Positions 1-11,444 of a DNA stretch of 64,000 bases are shown here, in pieces; positions within the stretch are counted from its first letter, which is position 1, and each line of letters begins with the position of its first letter. This DNA is from Trichobilharzia szidati (lineage: Eukaryota; Platyhelminthes; Trematoda; Strigeidida; Schistosomatidae). The position numbers were made by a program, and so were the translations under genes. Where the stretch lies: positions 154,340,199 through 154,404,198 of the forward strand of contig OX235279.1 in NCBI GenBank assembly GCA_944472155.2, in the 5' to 3' direction. The notes under the pieces are model-generated. The model saw only the letters and a program-made list of their open reading frames with translations, made no database searches and was not told the DNA's origin.

Positions 1-64
1 TCTAGACTGCAAATTAAGCGTGCATCTCATTACAAGCTACTTTAGATGGTTAGTTGGTACCTTA

Positions 65-780
65 GTGTTTATAAATTTCGGGTTAACTTAATGACATAGG
101 TAACAAATATTTTCTACTAAAGATGCATTTGTAAATAATGAGCAAATATCTTGTGAAATCAACACAACTAACGAAGTCAAAAGTGTTCGAAAGACTATGT
201 TTACACATATTTGATCTTACTGGTTCAAAGATTTCAGGGAGCCATCTGGCTGTAGAATGATAAGGGGAGTTCAGCATATCCAGTATAGGTCGCAGAGGGA
301 TACCACCTTTATGCGACTTAGTAAGACCATATAAACGGGGGACGGTTTGAGATGTTCATACACATACGGCGTAATGACAGATTCGTCCATCAACTTATTC
401 AAAGTTTTTGATAGTTCATTCCCAGTACTCTCCATTGTATCTTTCTGGCCTAATGATTTTAAAACTTTTGCTTCGTCGTGAAGAATAGTACATAATTTGT
501 TAATATAATCCTCATGATCTAAAATAACTGCGCCCGATCCATTATTTGAACGAATTAGTAATACACCCCTGTTATTCAGAAATTCATTCAGTCATCTTTT
601 GTACTCTTTTGATATCATTTAATATAATGTTATGCCGTAAATGTTGTTTATTTCAATAAAACCGTACCTCATGTAATATATCAAGATTCTATTTTGTACG
701 TAATAATTCTGTTCTGAAAGTTGATCTGTATCTATCTTCAATGTGTTTTTTTTATGTACCACTCTTTCTTGACCCTTGAT
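65..780 (-). pseudogene. Penelope-like element (PLE), truncated RT fragment
   Basis: The minus strand encodes the N-terminal part of a PLE reverse transcriptase. Visible in order are a block ending GSGAVILDHEDYINKL, a KPSP/RLYGL block, HKGGIPLRPILDM and SPYHSTARWLPE, which match the region before RT motif A in the PLE copy at 53.7 kb. A frameshift in a run of C residues (about 333-345) separates the first half from RLYGLTKSHKGG. No motif A, B or C follows; homology fades below about 65, so the copy is truncated. The part above about 600 has in-frame stops. It is a dead relic. Identification rests on conserved PLE motifs and on the sister copies in this window. Confidence 0.75.
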
Positions 781-789
781 TATTCAAAC

Positions 790-3700
790 TACTTTTGCTT
801 GACCTTTATAACGTAAGATTATTCTCCCGTTTCTTATTGATGTTCGTGCATAGTGTTTCACAGACTTCTTGTGTCATCTTGCAGAAGCACTGTGAAAGTT
901 CTTTAAACTGCGTTCACGTCAGATATCCTACTATCTGAGAATTGCGAAATATTGTCTATTATTCGTATCGACTAATATAGTACCATGTGTTGGACAAATC
1001 TTGACTTCTGAATTTCACGCATAACCGAAATATTTGCTCCATTAGATCGAAAGTTCAGATGTCAATTATCTTTTTGGATTTATCAAAAGAAATCTGAACA
1101 ACTTTTCCTGATTAAAATTACAAGTGATTATTTCATCAATCTTTGAATGTAAATAAATTCAAATTTTTCATCTTTATCATTTTATTACTATTATTATGTT
1201 TGAAATATTATTTATCATAAACAGACTGGAAACTCAAATAAGTGAATAGATTGCAAAAATGTGACCATTAAGTATTCGATCTGTTGGTCAAACCTTATTG
1301 GTCATGTGCTATTTGCTATGTGGTCAGTAGGTTAAGAGACATAACACTGAACTACATTTTTATACAAAGCAGGTTTCCATGATAAATATTAAGGGAAGTC
1401 AGTCGGTAAGAAGATTTAGTGCTAAGTGTTCACACTGCATACTTGATGAATAAATTCTGACCAACAGATATTCATTTTGACAATTGCATCATTCATCATT
1501 CTGTGACAAAACTGGTATGCATAATTGAGTTCTATAGAAGTTCAGTTGTAACCTGAACGATTAATTATTGAAGTGGCTAGTGTCATTAGCGAATGACGGA
1601 TTCTAATCAAGGAGAAAACATCAGACCACAAGCACATTGTGATTAGATCATTCAGGAGGGATTTTCCAAACAATTACACCGTTGGCCACTTTTCCCACAT
1701 TATTCGCCATAAATAAACAAACAACTTTACATTTCATTATTCAGGTATTCGCTATTCTAGTTTTGCAATCAGGAATTGCATTCGGTATAACATATTTGTT
1801 CACTCAGGTGTAAACTGAATAACCCATCAAATAACCAAATGGCAGCTTCATCTCACAGAATATGCGTCTCCTCTTGGATTATAGAATATCCTGCGTTTCT
1901 GTCGGCCATAAGATAAGTATAACTTAGACTTTTAAATTCCACATCTGCAATTCTTTGGATTCGCTTAAGTGCAGATATTGATTCCAAAATGAGTTGGTTG
2001 ATATTTTGTACTTTAAATGATATAATCATCCCTGGCTTTCAGTCAAAATAAGTGTGATATGTTCATTTGATATCATTAAACAATGACAAATATCTTATCA
2101 TGTTAGTGAATGCATTAAAGTCTTAGATATCTAAACAATAAACCAGAATATCCCAGTAAAGTATAGGAATTTCAAAAGTGAGTGAAATAATTGAGAAAAG
2201 CAATAACATTGAGGAATGATCCAAATTCACCTGCTCATACATTCACAAGGACTGTGAATTAATTAGAATTAAGCTGAGACCACTAACCACATTATGAACT
2301 GAGGGAAATTTAAGGCCAAAAGCCTTTATAACAATCCTAATTTAGTAAAATTAGGTGGTATTTGAACCTGTCAAATCACTCGTTGTTAAATTTCACAGGC
2401 ACTGGGAAGATACACATCAAATTATAAAAAATAATCCAGTCAACTATTTATAATGCAGTCTCATCAAAAATAGTTATTTAAGGCAAATCAGTATTTTCTG
2501 ATCGGGGAAAATCCAACTATAATAATGCTGAACAAATGGCATCGAAACATGAGTAGTCTCGAAATGTTACAGCTACTGCTAATAAGTCTTAACCCAAAGC
2601 TACTTACAACAGTAAATACATTGTTCTCTTTCGGTAAAAGTGGCTGGATGCCGGTTAATGAATGCACTAGTAGTGACGAAAAGTCAGTCTCTCAGAAGTC
2701 ACCTAAGCATTGGAATAGGTTCTATTCAAAATACAATACGGTGAGCACATGAAATATTCAGTCGTGCAGCTTTATCCACATGTACAAAACACTTCAAATA
2801 AAACAGGTGGACAAATATCCCAAATAAATCCATCAAGCTCGAAGGACACTGCTGCAGCAAAACAATAATATATCAAGTGTTAAATCTCCAGTAGTTTCTC
2901 TAAATTCTGTACCACATGCTTAATACACATTTATACTCTGTCTTCATGTTTATTACAATTTACCTCGTCGTCGAAATTGTATAGGTCTTCATCAGAAAAG
3001 TTCCAAGAACATTCCCATGGAATATTGTATATTTGTTGATAATGGTAAGCAAAACATTGAAATCACCTTGAAAGTTATGCTTGTTATTCAATGTAACGTA
3101 AAAGTACGAGTTTATTCAAACAGTTAATTATGCAAAGTTATCAGTCAACCCCATTATACTGAATCATGAACACAACTTCAACTTTGATTGAGAGAATTGT
3201 CTTCAGTATTAAAGTGTGACATGAGATGACTGAAGAAACTCTCTATGCATGAATAATTTGAAAGAACCTGAACTCGAACGACACGTATAAGTGAGTAGAT
3301 GTAGCATGCGGTTGGGTGCACACGATGAAATTCAAACTAACAGAGCAAATCAGTAATTCGAATAAATTATCCCATCTCACTGGTAAATTATAAAGAAGGT
3401 TCAATTTTACCAACTTGGTAAACTCTCCTTCTTAAGCATTGAACTCAAAGTGCTTTCAACAACACATACAGTAATATGGCAGGATATCTTGGATTCAGGA
3501 TGCTGAATTGAGTTTGTCATGTGTAATGAAGTTCTGCATAAACCCAAGAAAAATTTGTAGTGTTACATTGTTTGATAATAATGGGAATGTTGGTGAAATG
3601 ACAAGTCGAAATCTAGCATCACTCAAAGCATCTTAAAACCACTACCGTGTATCGCAATTTATATTCCATCACTACTGATATCATGGAGAGTCTATTTATA

Positions 3701-4480
3701 AGTGCTTAATTATGAGATAGACATATCGATTGTTCATTGTTAAAGCATACTCACCGTTCACTGAAATTCTTTCGTTAATTAATAATAAATAAGGGTGGCG
3801 AATTATGATTTACGTATACGTATTTGAAATCCTGCATGATTTTTGAAAACGGAGAAGGATACATTAACTTCACATATTACAGGAAAAGTGTGGCAGGCAA
3901 TGACAAATAAAATTCCCGTACAAATACACCTTCTACATTGCTCTGGTTATTGCTTTTACTAATAATAATATTCGGAAAATAATGTAAACTTTATGTCCAC
4001 AGATGTTTCACAAATTTACCGACAAACCCTAACTTCCTTTTGACTTTCTAGTTTTTTCCGTCTCATTGTTTATAGCGACTGGTCAAATAAGTGAAAAGAA
4101 TGTTCAGAGAAGTGAATATTCCTATCCACTGAATAACATTGTCCTTCCAGCCTGCGACATGTATATGGTTACATTGGAGTTTATTCCTGATGATCAGATG
4201 GGTGTATGTACCGTTCAGACTGAGAAGCAAAGCCCCTTAATCACTCCGGATATAATGATAGTCAATAGAACTTTGAACTACCGCACATATGTGCAAAGTT
4301 CTATGTCGAAAACCGACCGACCGACCGATAGTCAATATTCAAACTGAATACACATAAAACTACGACAGATTTAATGAAAATAAACTAGAATGTCTCTCCG
4401 TAATAACTTGCTCTTGGTTTCGCCTCATAATTATCCGAAATAATACCTTACTAGATACTTTAATTTGACTAACCGACAGT
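790..4480. other. AT-rich non-coding stretch
   Basis: No recognisable gene or transposon was found by eye in these 3.7 kb. A 75-codon frame at 2525-2752 has no homology I recognise and no splice context. A frame at 4066-4347 is listed separately as a weak exon candidate. Confidence 0.5.
4035..4347 (+). other. weak candidate exon or chance ORF
   Basis: An open frame runs from a pyrimidine-rich ctttctag, which could be a 3' splice site, to a stop at 4347. It begins with a hydrophobic stretch (LVFSVSLFIA) and contains PLNNIVLPACDMYMVTLEF and two cysteines. I do not recognise the family. The last part is low complexity (repeated gaccgacc), which argues against a real C-terminus. No neighbouring exon was identified. 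Confidence 0.18.
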
Positions 4481-4485
4481 GATGC

Positions 4486-4560
4486 AGTGTCCACAACTGG
4501 ATGATGTGTCGAGCAGAATTTATTGCTCATAATCATATCATTTAGTCACACAGCTTTGTG
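4486..4560 (-). repeat. PLE end repeat, minus-oriented fragment
   Basis: Read on the minus strand it contains TATGATTATGAGCA, a short loop, TGCTCGACACATCATC. This matches the conserved core of the terminal repeat seen at 9.2, 36.7, 52.6 and 63.1 kb. The GAGCA/TGCTC stem is kept; the usual CGAAACGTC reads CGACACATC here. No PLE coding sequence lies beside it. Confidence 0.6.
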
Positions 4561-4864
4561 ATTTGCTTTATATGTATTTCTCTTCCTCTCTGTCTTACCC
4601 TTGTTGTTTGGTTCTACTTTCATTATCTTCGGTATTGAAGTCGCATCATTCCGATTGAAAGTGTGCGTGTTTAATCGATGAACAAAAATTCAGTCATTAA
4701 TCTCTCTCTTTTCGAATTAACAAATTGCTTTGTAATACTTTTTGCCTCAATCAACCTTGTTTTGTGATTGCATGCAAGTAAATGCAGTGCAGGGGCTGAG
4801 CTTTTTCCAGATTATTTAACCTAGCAGGATCAGTCATTCTGTCTCTAGCTGAATTTTTACGTTC

Positions 4865-6272
4865 TAACTATCCAACTACCAAAGAAAGGAGACTTAAGTC
4901 AATGCAAGAACTGGCGCGGAATTATGCTCCTGTCCATCCCAAGTAAAATACTAAGCCGCATCATCCTGGAAAGGATCAAAGAAGCCCTGGATGAAAAACT
5001 TCGACCGGATCAAGCTGGATTCAGGAGAAACAAGTCATGTATTGATCAAATCGCCACACTACGGATCATCATTGAACAAAGTTTGGAATGGCAGTCACCT
5101 CTCTATCTCAACTTCATCGACTTTGAAAAGGCCTTTGACAGCATCGATCGAGCAGTGATTTGCAAACTACTTCGCTACTACGAGATGCCACCAACAATTA
5201 TGCACCTCATCCAACAGCTGTATGACAATGCTGCATGCCAAGTAATGTACAACGGGAAACTTGTGGAATCCTTCGAAGTGAAGACGGGAGTAAGGCATGC
5301 TGGCCGGCTGGCTGCCTACTATCTCCGATGATTTTCCTGATTGGAGTAGATTGGATAATGCGACAAACAGTGGGCAATGAGGAAACAGGCATAAAATGGA
5401 CTCACACAAAGAACTTGGAGGATCTGGACTTCGCCGATGATATATGTCTGATTTCCCACAAACTGGAAGATATGCAAGCGAAAAGGAACAAGTTGGCAGA
5501 AGAAGCATCCAGAGAAGATAGGACTTCAGGTGAACATAGAGAAAAGAGAGGTGATGAAGATTCCTGGGCAACACCACCAGCAGCAACAGTAACAACAGAC
5601 AACAATCAGCATAAATGAGAGGAATCTGAAAGAAACAACCTCCTTTACCTACCTAGGAAGCATCGTTTCAACAACAGGCCAGCGGAACTGACGAGGATAT
5701 CAAAGCAAGAATCGGGAAAGCAAGGCAAGCTTTCACTACTCTCAAGTCTGTGTGGAGGTCAACAGCATTCAGCGTCAAAAATAAGATCCGGATTTTCAAC
5801 TCCAATGTGAAGTCAGTACTACTATACGGATCAGAGACTTGGCGTGTCACAAAGAGCACCTCAAACAAGCTACAGACCTTCATTAACAGATGTCTTCGCT
5901 CAATACTCAAGATCAGATGGCCGGCCAGAAAAGACCAGCAATAGAGATCTCTGGGAGCGAACCAACCAGGAACCGGTTGTGAAACAAATAGGCAGGAAGA
6001 AATGGAGATGGATTGGCCATACTCTGAGGAAACCCTCAAGTGACATCAATAGACAAGAAATCGCTCGAGTGGAACCCGAAAGAGAAGCGACGAGTCGGTC
6101 GTCCAAGGGTGACCTGGAGGAGATCATGTGAAGAAGAATTGAAAGCGTATGGGCAGACTTGAAGCCAGGTGAAAACTCTAGCAGAGAACCGAACGCAATG
6201 GAGACGCATGGCTGAAGCCCTATGTTCCTCTAGGAACTAAAGGAAATAATAATAATAAAAATAATAATAACA
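4865..6272 (+). pseudogene. RTE-clade LINE (SR2-like), 5'-truncated copy R1
   Basis: This is the RT and C-terminal part of an RTE LINE. It starts within the block KLPKK..LSQCKNWRG and runs through GIMLLSIPSKILSRIILERI, AGFRRNKSCIDQIATLR, LYLNFIDFEKAFDS (motif A), LLSPMIFL (motif B) and DLDFADDICLISHK (motif C, FADD kept). The C-terminal zone has SVLLYGSETWRVTK and KKWRWIGHTLRK. The tail gaagccctatgttcctcta ends in a (taa)n tract near 6250. An 11-nt insertion at about 5299-5310 shifts the frame before motif B, and further shifts follow, so it is not functional. The same insertion occurs in copies R5 and R9. Confidence 0.88.
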
Positions 6273-6279
6273 ATCCAAC

Positions 6280-6825
6280 TCACCCCCATCTACTAGTTTG
6301 ACCTCTGCCGCTAACCTCACAGTCATTACATGGTGTTTGTAAGATTATATTACTTTTCATACATTTACTCACCTTTGTGAATTTGGATAAAGAAAGAACA
6401 ACGGTTTTTGTGGAAAAATATTGTACCATCATTTATCTCGTTGACTTCTCCTTATCTGCTTTCAGCCTTAATAGATTATTCAGTCTATGTACAGAAAAGT
6501 CTAAAAATGCAAATTTTACATGATGTCAGCTGACAGGAGGTTCTGGACTCGGTGTACAGTGCTCGGAAAATTACAATCACATAGATTTCGCGCAGGAAGT
6601 TCAGGTTTAAACAAAGTAAATGTACGTATACATTGGTAAAGGAGTTACGCAATAAAGATGAGAGATGCGTAAGATGATGAGTAACAAATAAATTAGTTAA
6701 CAGTGCACTCAGTTCAGCTCAAATCATAGAATCAAGAGTTAAGCAGATTTGCATCATATCAAATGGGTTTGAGGTTAAAGCTAAAGATTAGGTAATGAAG
6801 CGAAAGAGAGTGGGAATAAAGACAT
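6280..6825. other. non-coding stretch
   Basis: AT-rich sequence between an RTE tail and a PLE fragment. I see no coding or repeat signal. Confidence 0.4.
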
Positions 6826-6827
6826 CC

Positions 6828-7290
6828 AGCTACCAGGGGAAGGAGAGACTGATAACTGCTTCTTCCTGAACACCTAAATCGGGTTTCAAGTGTTTGATAG
6901 AGATTGCTTCGGCAAACTTATGGAGAATTGAGCTTGTTTGTCCATTGATACTGTGAAAGAAATCTGAGATTTCCACCTCATGATCCGTATCAAGGAAATG
7001 CTTGGTAATCCATTGTTGTCAACGTTTGTTCCCTTCAGATGTAGGCTTTTGGGTACATGTTCAGAAAATCGGAGGTGTGCCCTTCTTTCTGTTCTCCCAG
7101 TGTAACTGCTCCCACAGAAACATGTTAATTTGTATACACAGTTGGAGTTAACATGAGAAGGTTAACTGTCGACTTTCAACTGCACCAAAGAGCATATTGT
7201 CTGGTAGACAGGAACCAACTAAGCTGCAGGACAGACTGCGCTTAGTGACACAATTAATCTTCAGTCGACTACTGCTGCAATATTTCCACA
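6828..7290 (-). pseudogene. PLE GIY-YIG C-terminal fragment, antisense
   Basis: On the minus strand a broken frame encodes KPTSEGNKR, then IHKFAEAISIKHLKPDLGVQ and EEAVISLSFPW. That is the end of the GIY-YIG endonuclease domain of schistosome PLEs, which typically finishes EA.aI...kP.LC.QKE....LPW. Earlier parts of the domain are blurred by stops. The next PLE copy starts about 110 bp away on the opposite strand, giving a divergent pair. Confidence 0.6.
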
Positions 7291-7399
7291 CTTAAATCGA
7301 TTTGAATGAGGACAGGCTTTTTTCCTTCTGTGATTTGTTTGATGTTTGAGCCTTGGCATCTCCAATACTTGTTAATGAGTTTCTATGAGTATGGGTACA

Positions 7400-9195
7400 A
7401 TGTGCACTAACATTAAAACGACAAAAATGGGGAAAGTCCAACCTGACAAAACCAGTGATAGAAGCCCAAAAACAGCTTAAGAATAACAAGGACATAGTGA
7501 TCACAAAGCCAAACAAAGGAAATGCAACAGTAATATTAGACAAATCAGACTATTTGGACAAGTTAAATACTCACATACAAACAGGACCATATGCGGAAAT
7601 TAATAAATCAATAGACACTGTTATGAATAAAGTTAAGAAATCCACGGCGGAACTTATACGCTGAATGAAGCCGTTTCTAGGTGAGTCTAAATGGTTTAAT
7701 TTCATGCCCAAAACTAATAACCCCAGTAGGATGTATGGTGTTGTTAAAGTTCATAAGTCAGGATACCCTATTAGACCCATAGTTGATTTTAGAAATTCAC
7801 CTAATTATGAATTATCTAAATATTTAGCCATGGTATTAAATCCCCTTAAAAGATACTCAAAATCTAGACTAACAAATTCTTATGAACTGAAACATAGATT
7901 AGATAAGTTAAAATCAGATAATGAAGAGAAAATGGTTAGTTTTGACATTGTCAGTTTATACACACGTATACCAATAAATATGGCTATGGAGGCAGTCAGA
8001 AACGAACTCATTTCTGACCAAGAACTCGAACTAAGGACAAGAGTTCCACTTGAGGACATAATTCTGGGAGTGCAGCTATGCCTGACTTCCACAGTATTTA
8101 AATTCCAAAGGAAAATATACAAACAAACTGAGGGAGTTGCCATGGGATCACCAATATCCCCAGTTGTAGCAGATATATTCATGGATAAGTGGGAAAACAT
8201 AGCAATTGAAACGGTCGACTCCACCCTAAAAGTATGGTGGAGGTACGTAGATGACACATTCACTCACTGTACTTAGAACACAAGACATAGATAGGTTTTC
8301 CGAACACATCAAATCGAAGGTTGAAGCAATTGAATTCACTTATGAATTGGAAAATCAGGAAGCTTCCAATGTTAGATTGCAATGTAAAAAGGAAAAAAAG
8401 ATGGGAAACCCACACACTCAAACAGATATTCGGACTTCCGATCATCCCATCCTATCTGATTAAAAATAGGACTGGTGAAATGTTGAAGTAACAGTGCACA
8501 AAAACTAAGTAGTGCCAAAGAAAATCTAAAACAGAAACTGATACACATAAAAGAAGCCTTGAAACTTAACAATAACCCGGATAAATTAGTCAGGAAATAT
8601 GTAGGGAAAGGTAAAAATAAAAGAAATAATGATAGTAGGGATAGTGATAATAATATTAATGACGATATGCATGTCAAACATGCACAAGACAACATAAACA
8701 ATAAGGAATCTAAATCGTCAGTAGTATTTCCATACAAAGAAGGTAACTCGGAAACTTCAAGGAGAATTCTTAACAAAGCCGGAATAAAAGTGGCATTCAA
8801 ACCTACAAAATTCAATTAGAAAAAAGCACTATGGGATAAAGGATTACATGGAGCCAAATGATCAAAACAGTTTAGCTTATCTAATATACTGCAATGATTG
8901 TTGAGTCGAATACATTGGTCGAAGTAGAAAGAAGGGGTCAGTCAAACTAGCACCCACTGCATGCAATTACACACAACCAAACGATAAGATGGGATAAGAT
9001 GACAGTTCTAAAATCTGATGTAACAGGATAGAGGGAGAGATTGAAAAAGGGAAGCTTTATTTACCGAATCAACTGCAAACACTTGTAATGAGAAACACTC
9101 ATTACCTGTCACAGACATCAGGCAAGTTCTACTACCCCTATGAAAAATAGGGGTGCACAAAGAAAACTATAAGAAACAAGTTTCGAAGTGGTGTG
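7400..9195 (+). pseudogene. Penelope-like element P2 (RT plus degenerate GIY-YIG)
   Basis: A long PLE copy on the plus strand. KDIVITKPNKGNATVILDKS and a DYLDKL block open it. After a stop at 7662-7664 come YGVVKVHKSGYPIRPIVDF, motif A MVSFDIVSLYTRIP, motif B EGVAMGSPISPVVAD and motif C RYVDDTF, so the RT catalytic residues are present. A frameshift follows at about 8260, then the linker YELENQEASN and FPYKEGNSETSRRILNKAGI. The GIY-YIG part (IYCNDC, EYIGRSR) carries stops. The PLE end repeat follows at 9200. PLE RT copies extrachromosomal or genomic templates at DNA ends or nicks made by the GIY-YIG nuclease; this copy is inactive. Confidence 0.85.
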
Positions 9196-9197
9196 GT

Positions 9198-9345
9198 TAT
9201 AATTGATATGATTATGAACAATAAATTTTGTTCGAAACGTCATCTGGTAAATAATGCTGTTTCACTGTATGATGTATCTAACAAACAAACTAATATGGAA
9301 TTACATTCTACCACAGTGCCTAAGTTTTACACACATATCATTCTG
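9198..9345 (+). repeat. PLE end repeat, 3' of P2
   Basis: It contains TGATATGATTATGAACAA, then TTTTGTTCGAAACGTCATC, and ends with a segment like ctaccacagtgcctaagttt. The stem here is GAACA/TGTTC instead of GAGCA/TGCTC: a paired change that keeps the helix. Its position directly after P2 GIY-YIG remnants ties this repeat to the PLE 3' end. Confidence 0.7.
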
Positions 9346-10025
9346 TTCCTTAGTTCCTAATTTAACATAGGGCCTCAACAGCACATCCCCACTGCGTTCA
9401 GTTCTCCGTCAACGTTTTCACCTGGCTCCACGTCTAACCACATGCTTTCATCTCTCAGCATGACATCCTCCAAATCACACACGCACTGACGACCAACTAG
9501 CCACTTCCCATTCAGGTTCCACTCGAGCGATTGCCTGGCTCATGATGTCAATTGATGGTTTGTTTCCTCGGAGTATGGCCAATACACCTGCATTTCTTCC
9601 TGCAGATTTGTTGCACATTCGGCTTCTGGTTAGTTTGCTTCCAGAGATTCCCCACTATTACTGATCTTTTCTGGCCGGCCATTTGGTCTTGAGTGGTGTT
9701 AGGCGACGACAGTTGTCGATGAAGGTGTGTAGTTTGCTCGAAGTGGCTATCGTGACGCGACGCCAAGTCTCTCATCCGTATGTTAAGTAGAACTGACTTC
9801 ACATTGGACTTGAAAATCCGAATCTTGTTTTTCATGTTGGGTGTTGCTGATTTCCACACAGACTTGAGAGAGATGAAGACTTGCCTTGATTTCCCGATCC
9901 TCTCTACTCTGATATCCTCATCAGTTTCGTCTGCTTGTAGTTGAAACGATGCTTCCCAGTTAGGTATGTAGGTATGTAGTTAGTTAGGTAGATAGAGGAG
10001 GTTTCTTCTTTTAGATTCATTCTTG
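9346..10025 (-). pseudogene. RTE-clade LINE, 3' fragment R2
   Basis: An antisense 3' end of an RTE. Read on the minus strand it has TSSIYLT-type start sequence, the block around KNKIRIFKSNVKSVLL, the KKCRCIGHTPRK block (family usual KWRWIGH) and the tail gaggccctatgttaaatta. It closely resembles the 3' parts of R5 and R9, including the phrase that encodes DVMLR.DESMWLDVEPGE. It abuts the PLE end repeat on the left. The coding frame is broken throughout. Confidence 0.8.
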
Positions 10026-10334
10026 TATTCTTGTATGAAAAGGTTCTTGTCCTAAGTTAACAAATGGTCTCACCTAAATGGTCTTAAAGGAAGTCCATCT
10101 AAATATCATATCGTTGGTTTAAGTTTCAGATACAAGCAAGACTTGCGTGGACTAGCTTATTTAGTCCCATTATTTCCTGTATTATTGATGGCACTGTGTG
10201 ATGGGGGGTAAATCGAATATCTCTTATCTCGGCATTATTTTCTCTTCGAATCTTTGTCGGTCATCGTCTCATAATCTGGTGATTTCTAAGCACAAGATTT
10301 TTCGTTTAAGAGACTTTCTTGCATAATTCAACCT

Positions 10335-10690
10335 CTTCTCATACAGTGAATTGATTTATGTATTCTACTCATTCTCCTTTATTATTCGCCATTATTCTTC
10401 CCTGGACTTCTCAAAAAAGACTATGTCATATTACGTAGAAGACTGACGACTGTAAGTAGGGTTAGTGGTGTGCCTTTGGCTCAGCTAACTGACATTATAA
10501 TCAATAAGCACCTCAATTCTTGCAAGTATTTGGCTAAAGTTATTTGTCTCATACTGAAAATCGTCTTTATTCTCAACTTTCACCTTGTATCTCTTCGGGC
10601 AAAACCAAAAGAAACTTGATAAGAATTAACACTCGTTCAACTAAATATAAAATTTTTACCATACTATATTTAGCACGCGTTTCGTGTGGA
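10335..10690 (+). pseudogene. old CR1-type LINE fragment
   Basis: The stretch encodes LLKKDYVILRRRLTTVSRVS and GVPLAQLTDIIINKHLNSCK, which aligns with the C-terminal part of the CR1 copies at 42.4 and 55.3 kb (LLKKDYNILRRMLKVVSRVS). It is more diverged than those two, so it is an older insertion. Both ends fade into AT-rich DNA. Confidence 0.65.
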
Positions 10691-10899
10691 GAGAGACAAA
10701 TGTCAGAAAATAACTTATAAACTTTTTAAATCAGTAACTGAACCACAAAGTATAAGCAAAGGTTATTACTATTGTAACAAGAGGAGACTAGATAGGGAGC
10801 AAAAGTATATTTTTTATTAATCTAACCACTGTTTGTATATCTACAGTTTGTATTCATTAACCAATCACTGAGGTTGTGATTTTGGTTTACATCAAACGA

Positions 10900-11050
10900 C
10901 ATGAAATAGAATGTTCAAATACACATAGTATTCTGTTGCCAATGTAGTAGTGAACTGTGGGAAAGTATTCTGTCTTTAACATCAAATAGAATGTTCAGAT
11001 AGATATATCGTATTCTGTTGTTAATGCTGGAATGAACTGTGGGAACATGT
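10900..11050. repeat. two-copy tandem repeat of about 75-80 bp
   Basis: The unit containing aatagaatgttcaaatacac, then gtattctgttg and gaactgtgggaa, occurs near 10900-10965 and again near 10982-11045 with several substitutions. No function is apparent. Confidence 0.55.
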
Positions 11051-11276
11051 GAGAATAACATTCCGCTGGCACACATTATCTGTATCCCAACCCCACACTA
11101 TTACATTTATTATCTATGATACTATCTACTTATACTTCATTATGTTTCCACCATCATTTTGTTTTTAGCGGTTTCTTGATTTATATTATTTTTAATATTT
11201 TAAATTATATGTATGTATGCATTTATAAAAGGAGCTGAATTGTTGCAATATTTTTATTTATTTATTTTGATTGCAG

Positions 11277-11440
11277 CTTAATGCCACACCGTATTACAAG
11301 TATGGAATTCTCAGCATGGATATCGGTAGCCCAAATTTCGCAGGCCGACCATAGATATCGGGTGTGCGTCAGCAGGGGATCGAACCCCGGGCCATGTGGA
11401 TGGTCGGCGAGAGTTCTAACCACTGTGCGTGAAAACGCTG
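11277..11440 (-). repeat. SINE-like repeat with tRNA-Gly-like head (SINE3)
   Basis: On the minus strand, 11440-11366 reads like a tRNA: GCACAGTGGTTAGAACTC fits an A box and GGGGTTCGATCCCC is a good B box and T-arm, ending TGACGCA. The hairpin GACCATCC..ATGG replaces a normal anticodon arm. The body (11365-11277) has two related palindromic pieces (gatatctatgg, ggctaccgatatcc) and ends in an A-rich (aaat)n tail. The head matches SINE1 and SINE2, but the body is different. Confidence 0.6.
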
Positions 11441-11444
11441 AAAA

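Noticed and set aside
5167..5605. Minus-strand ORFs over RTE copies (also near 8.0, 19.5, 24.0, 61.7 kb)
   Set aside because: They are antisense shadows of LINE or PLE coding sequence.
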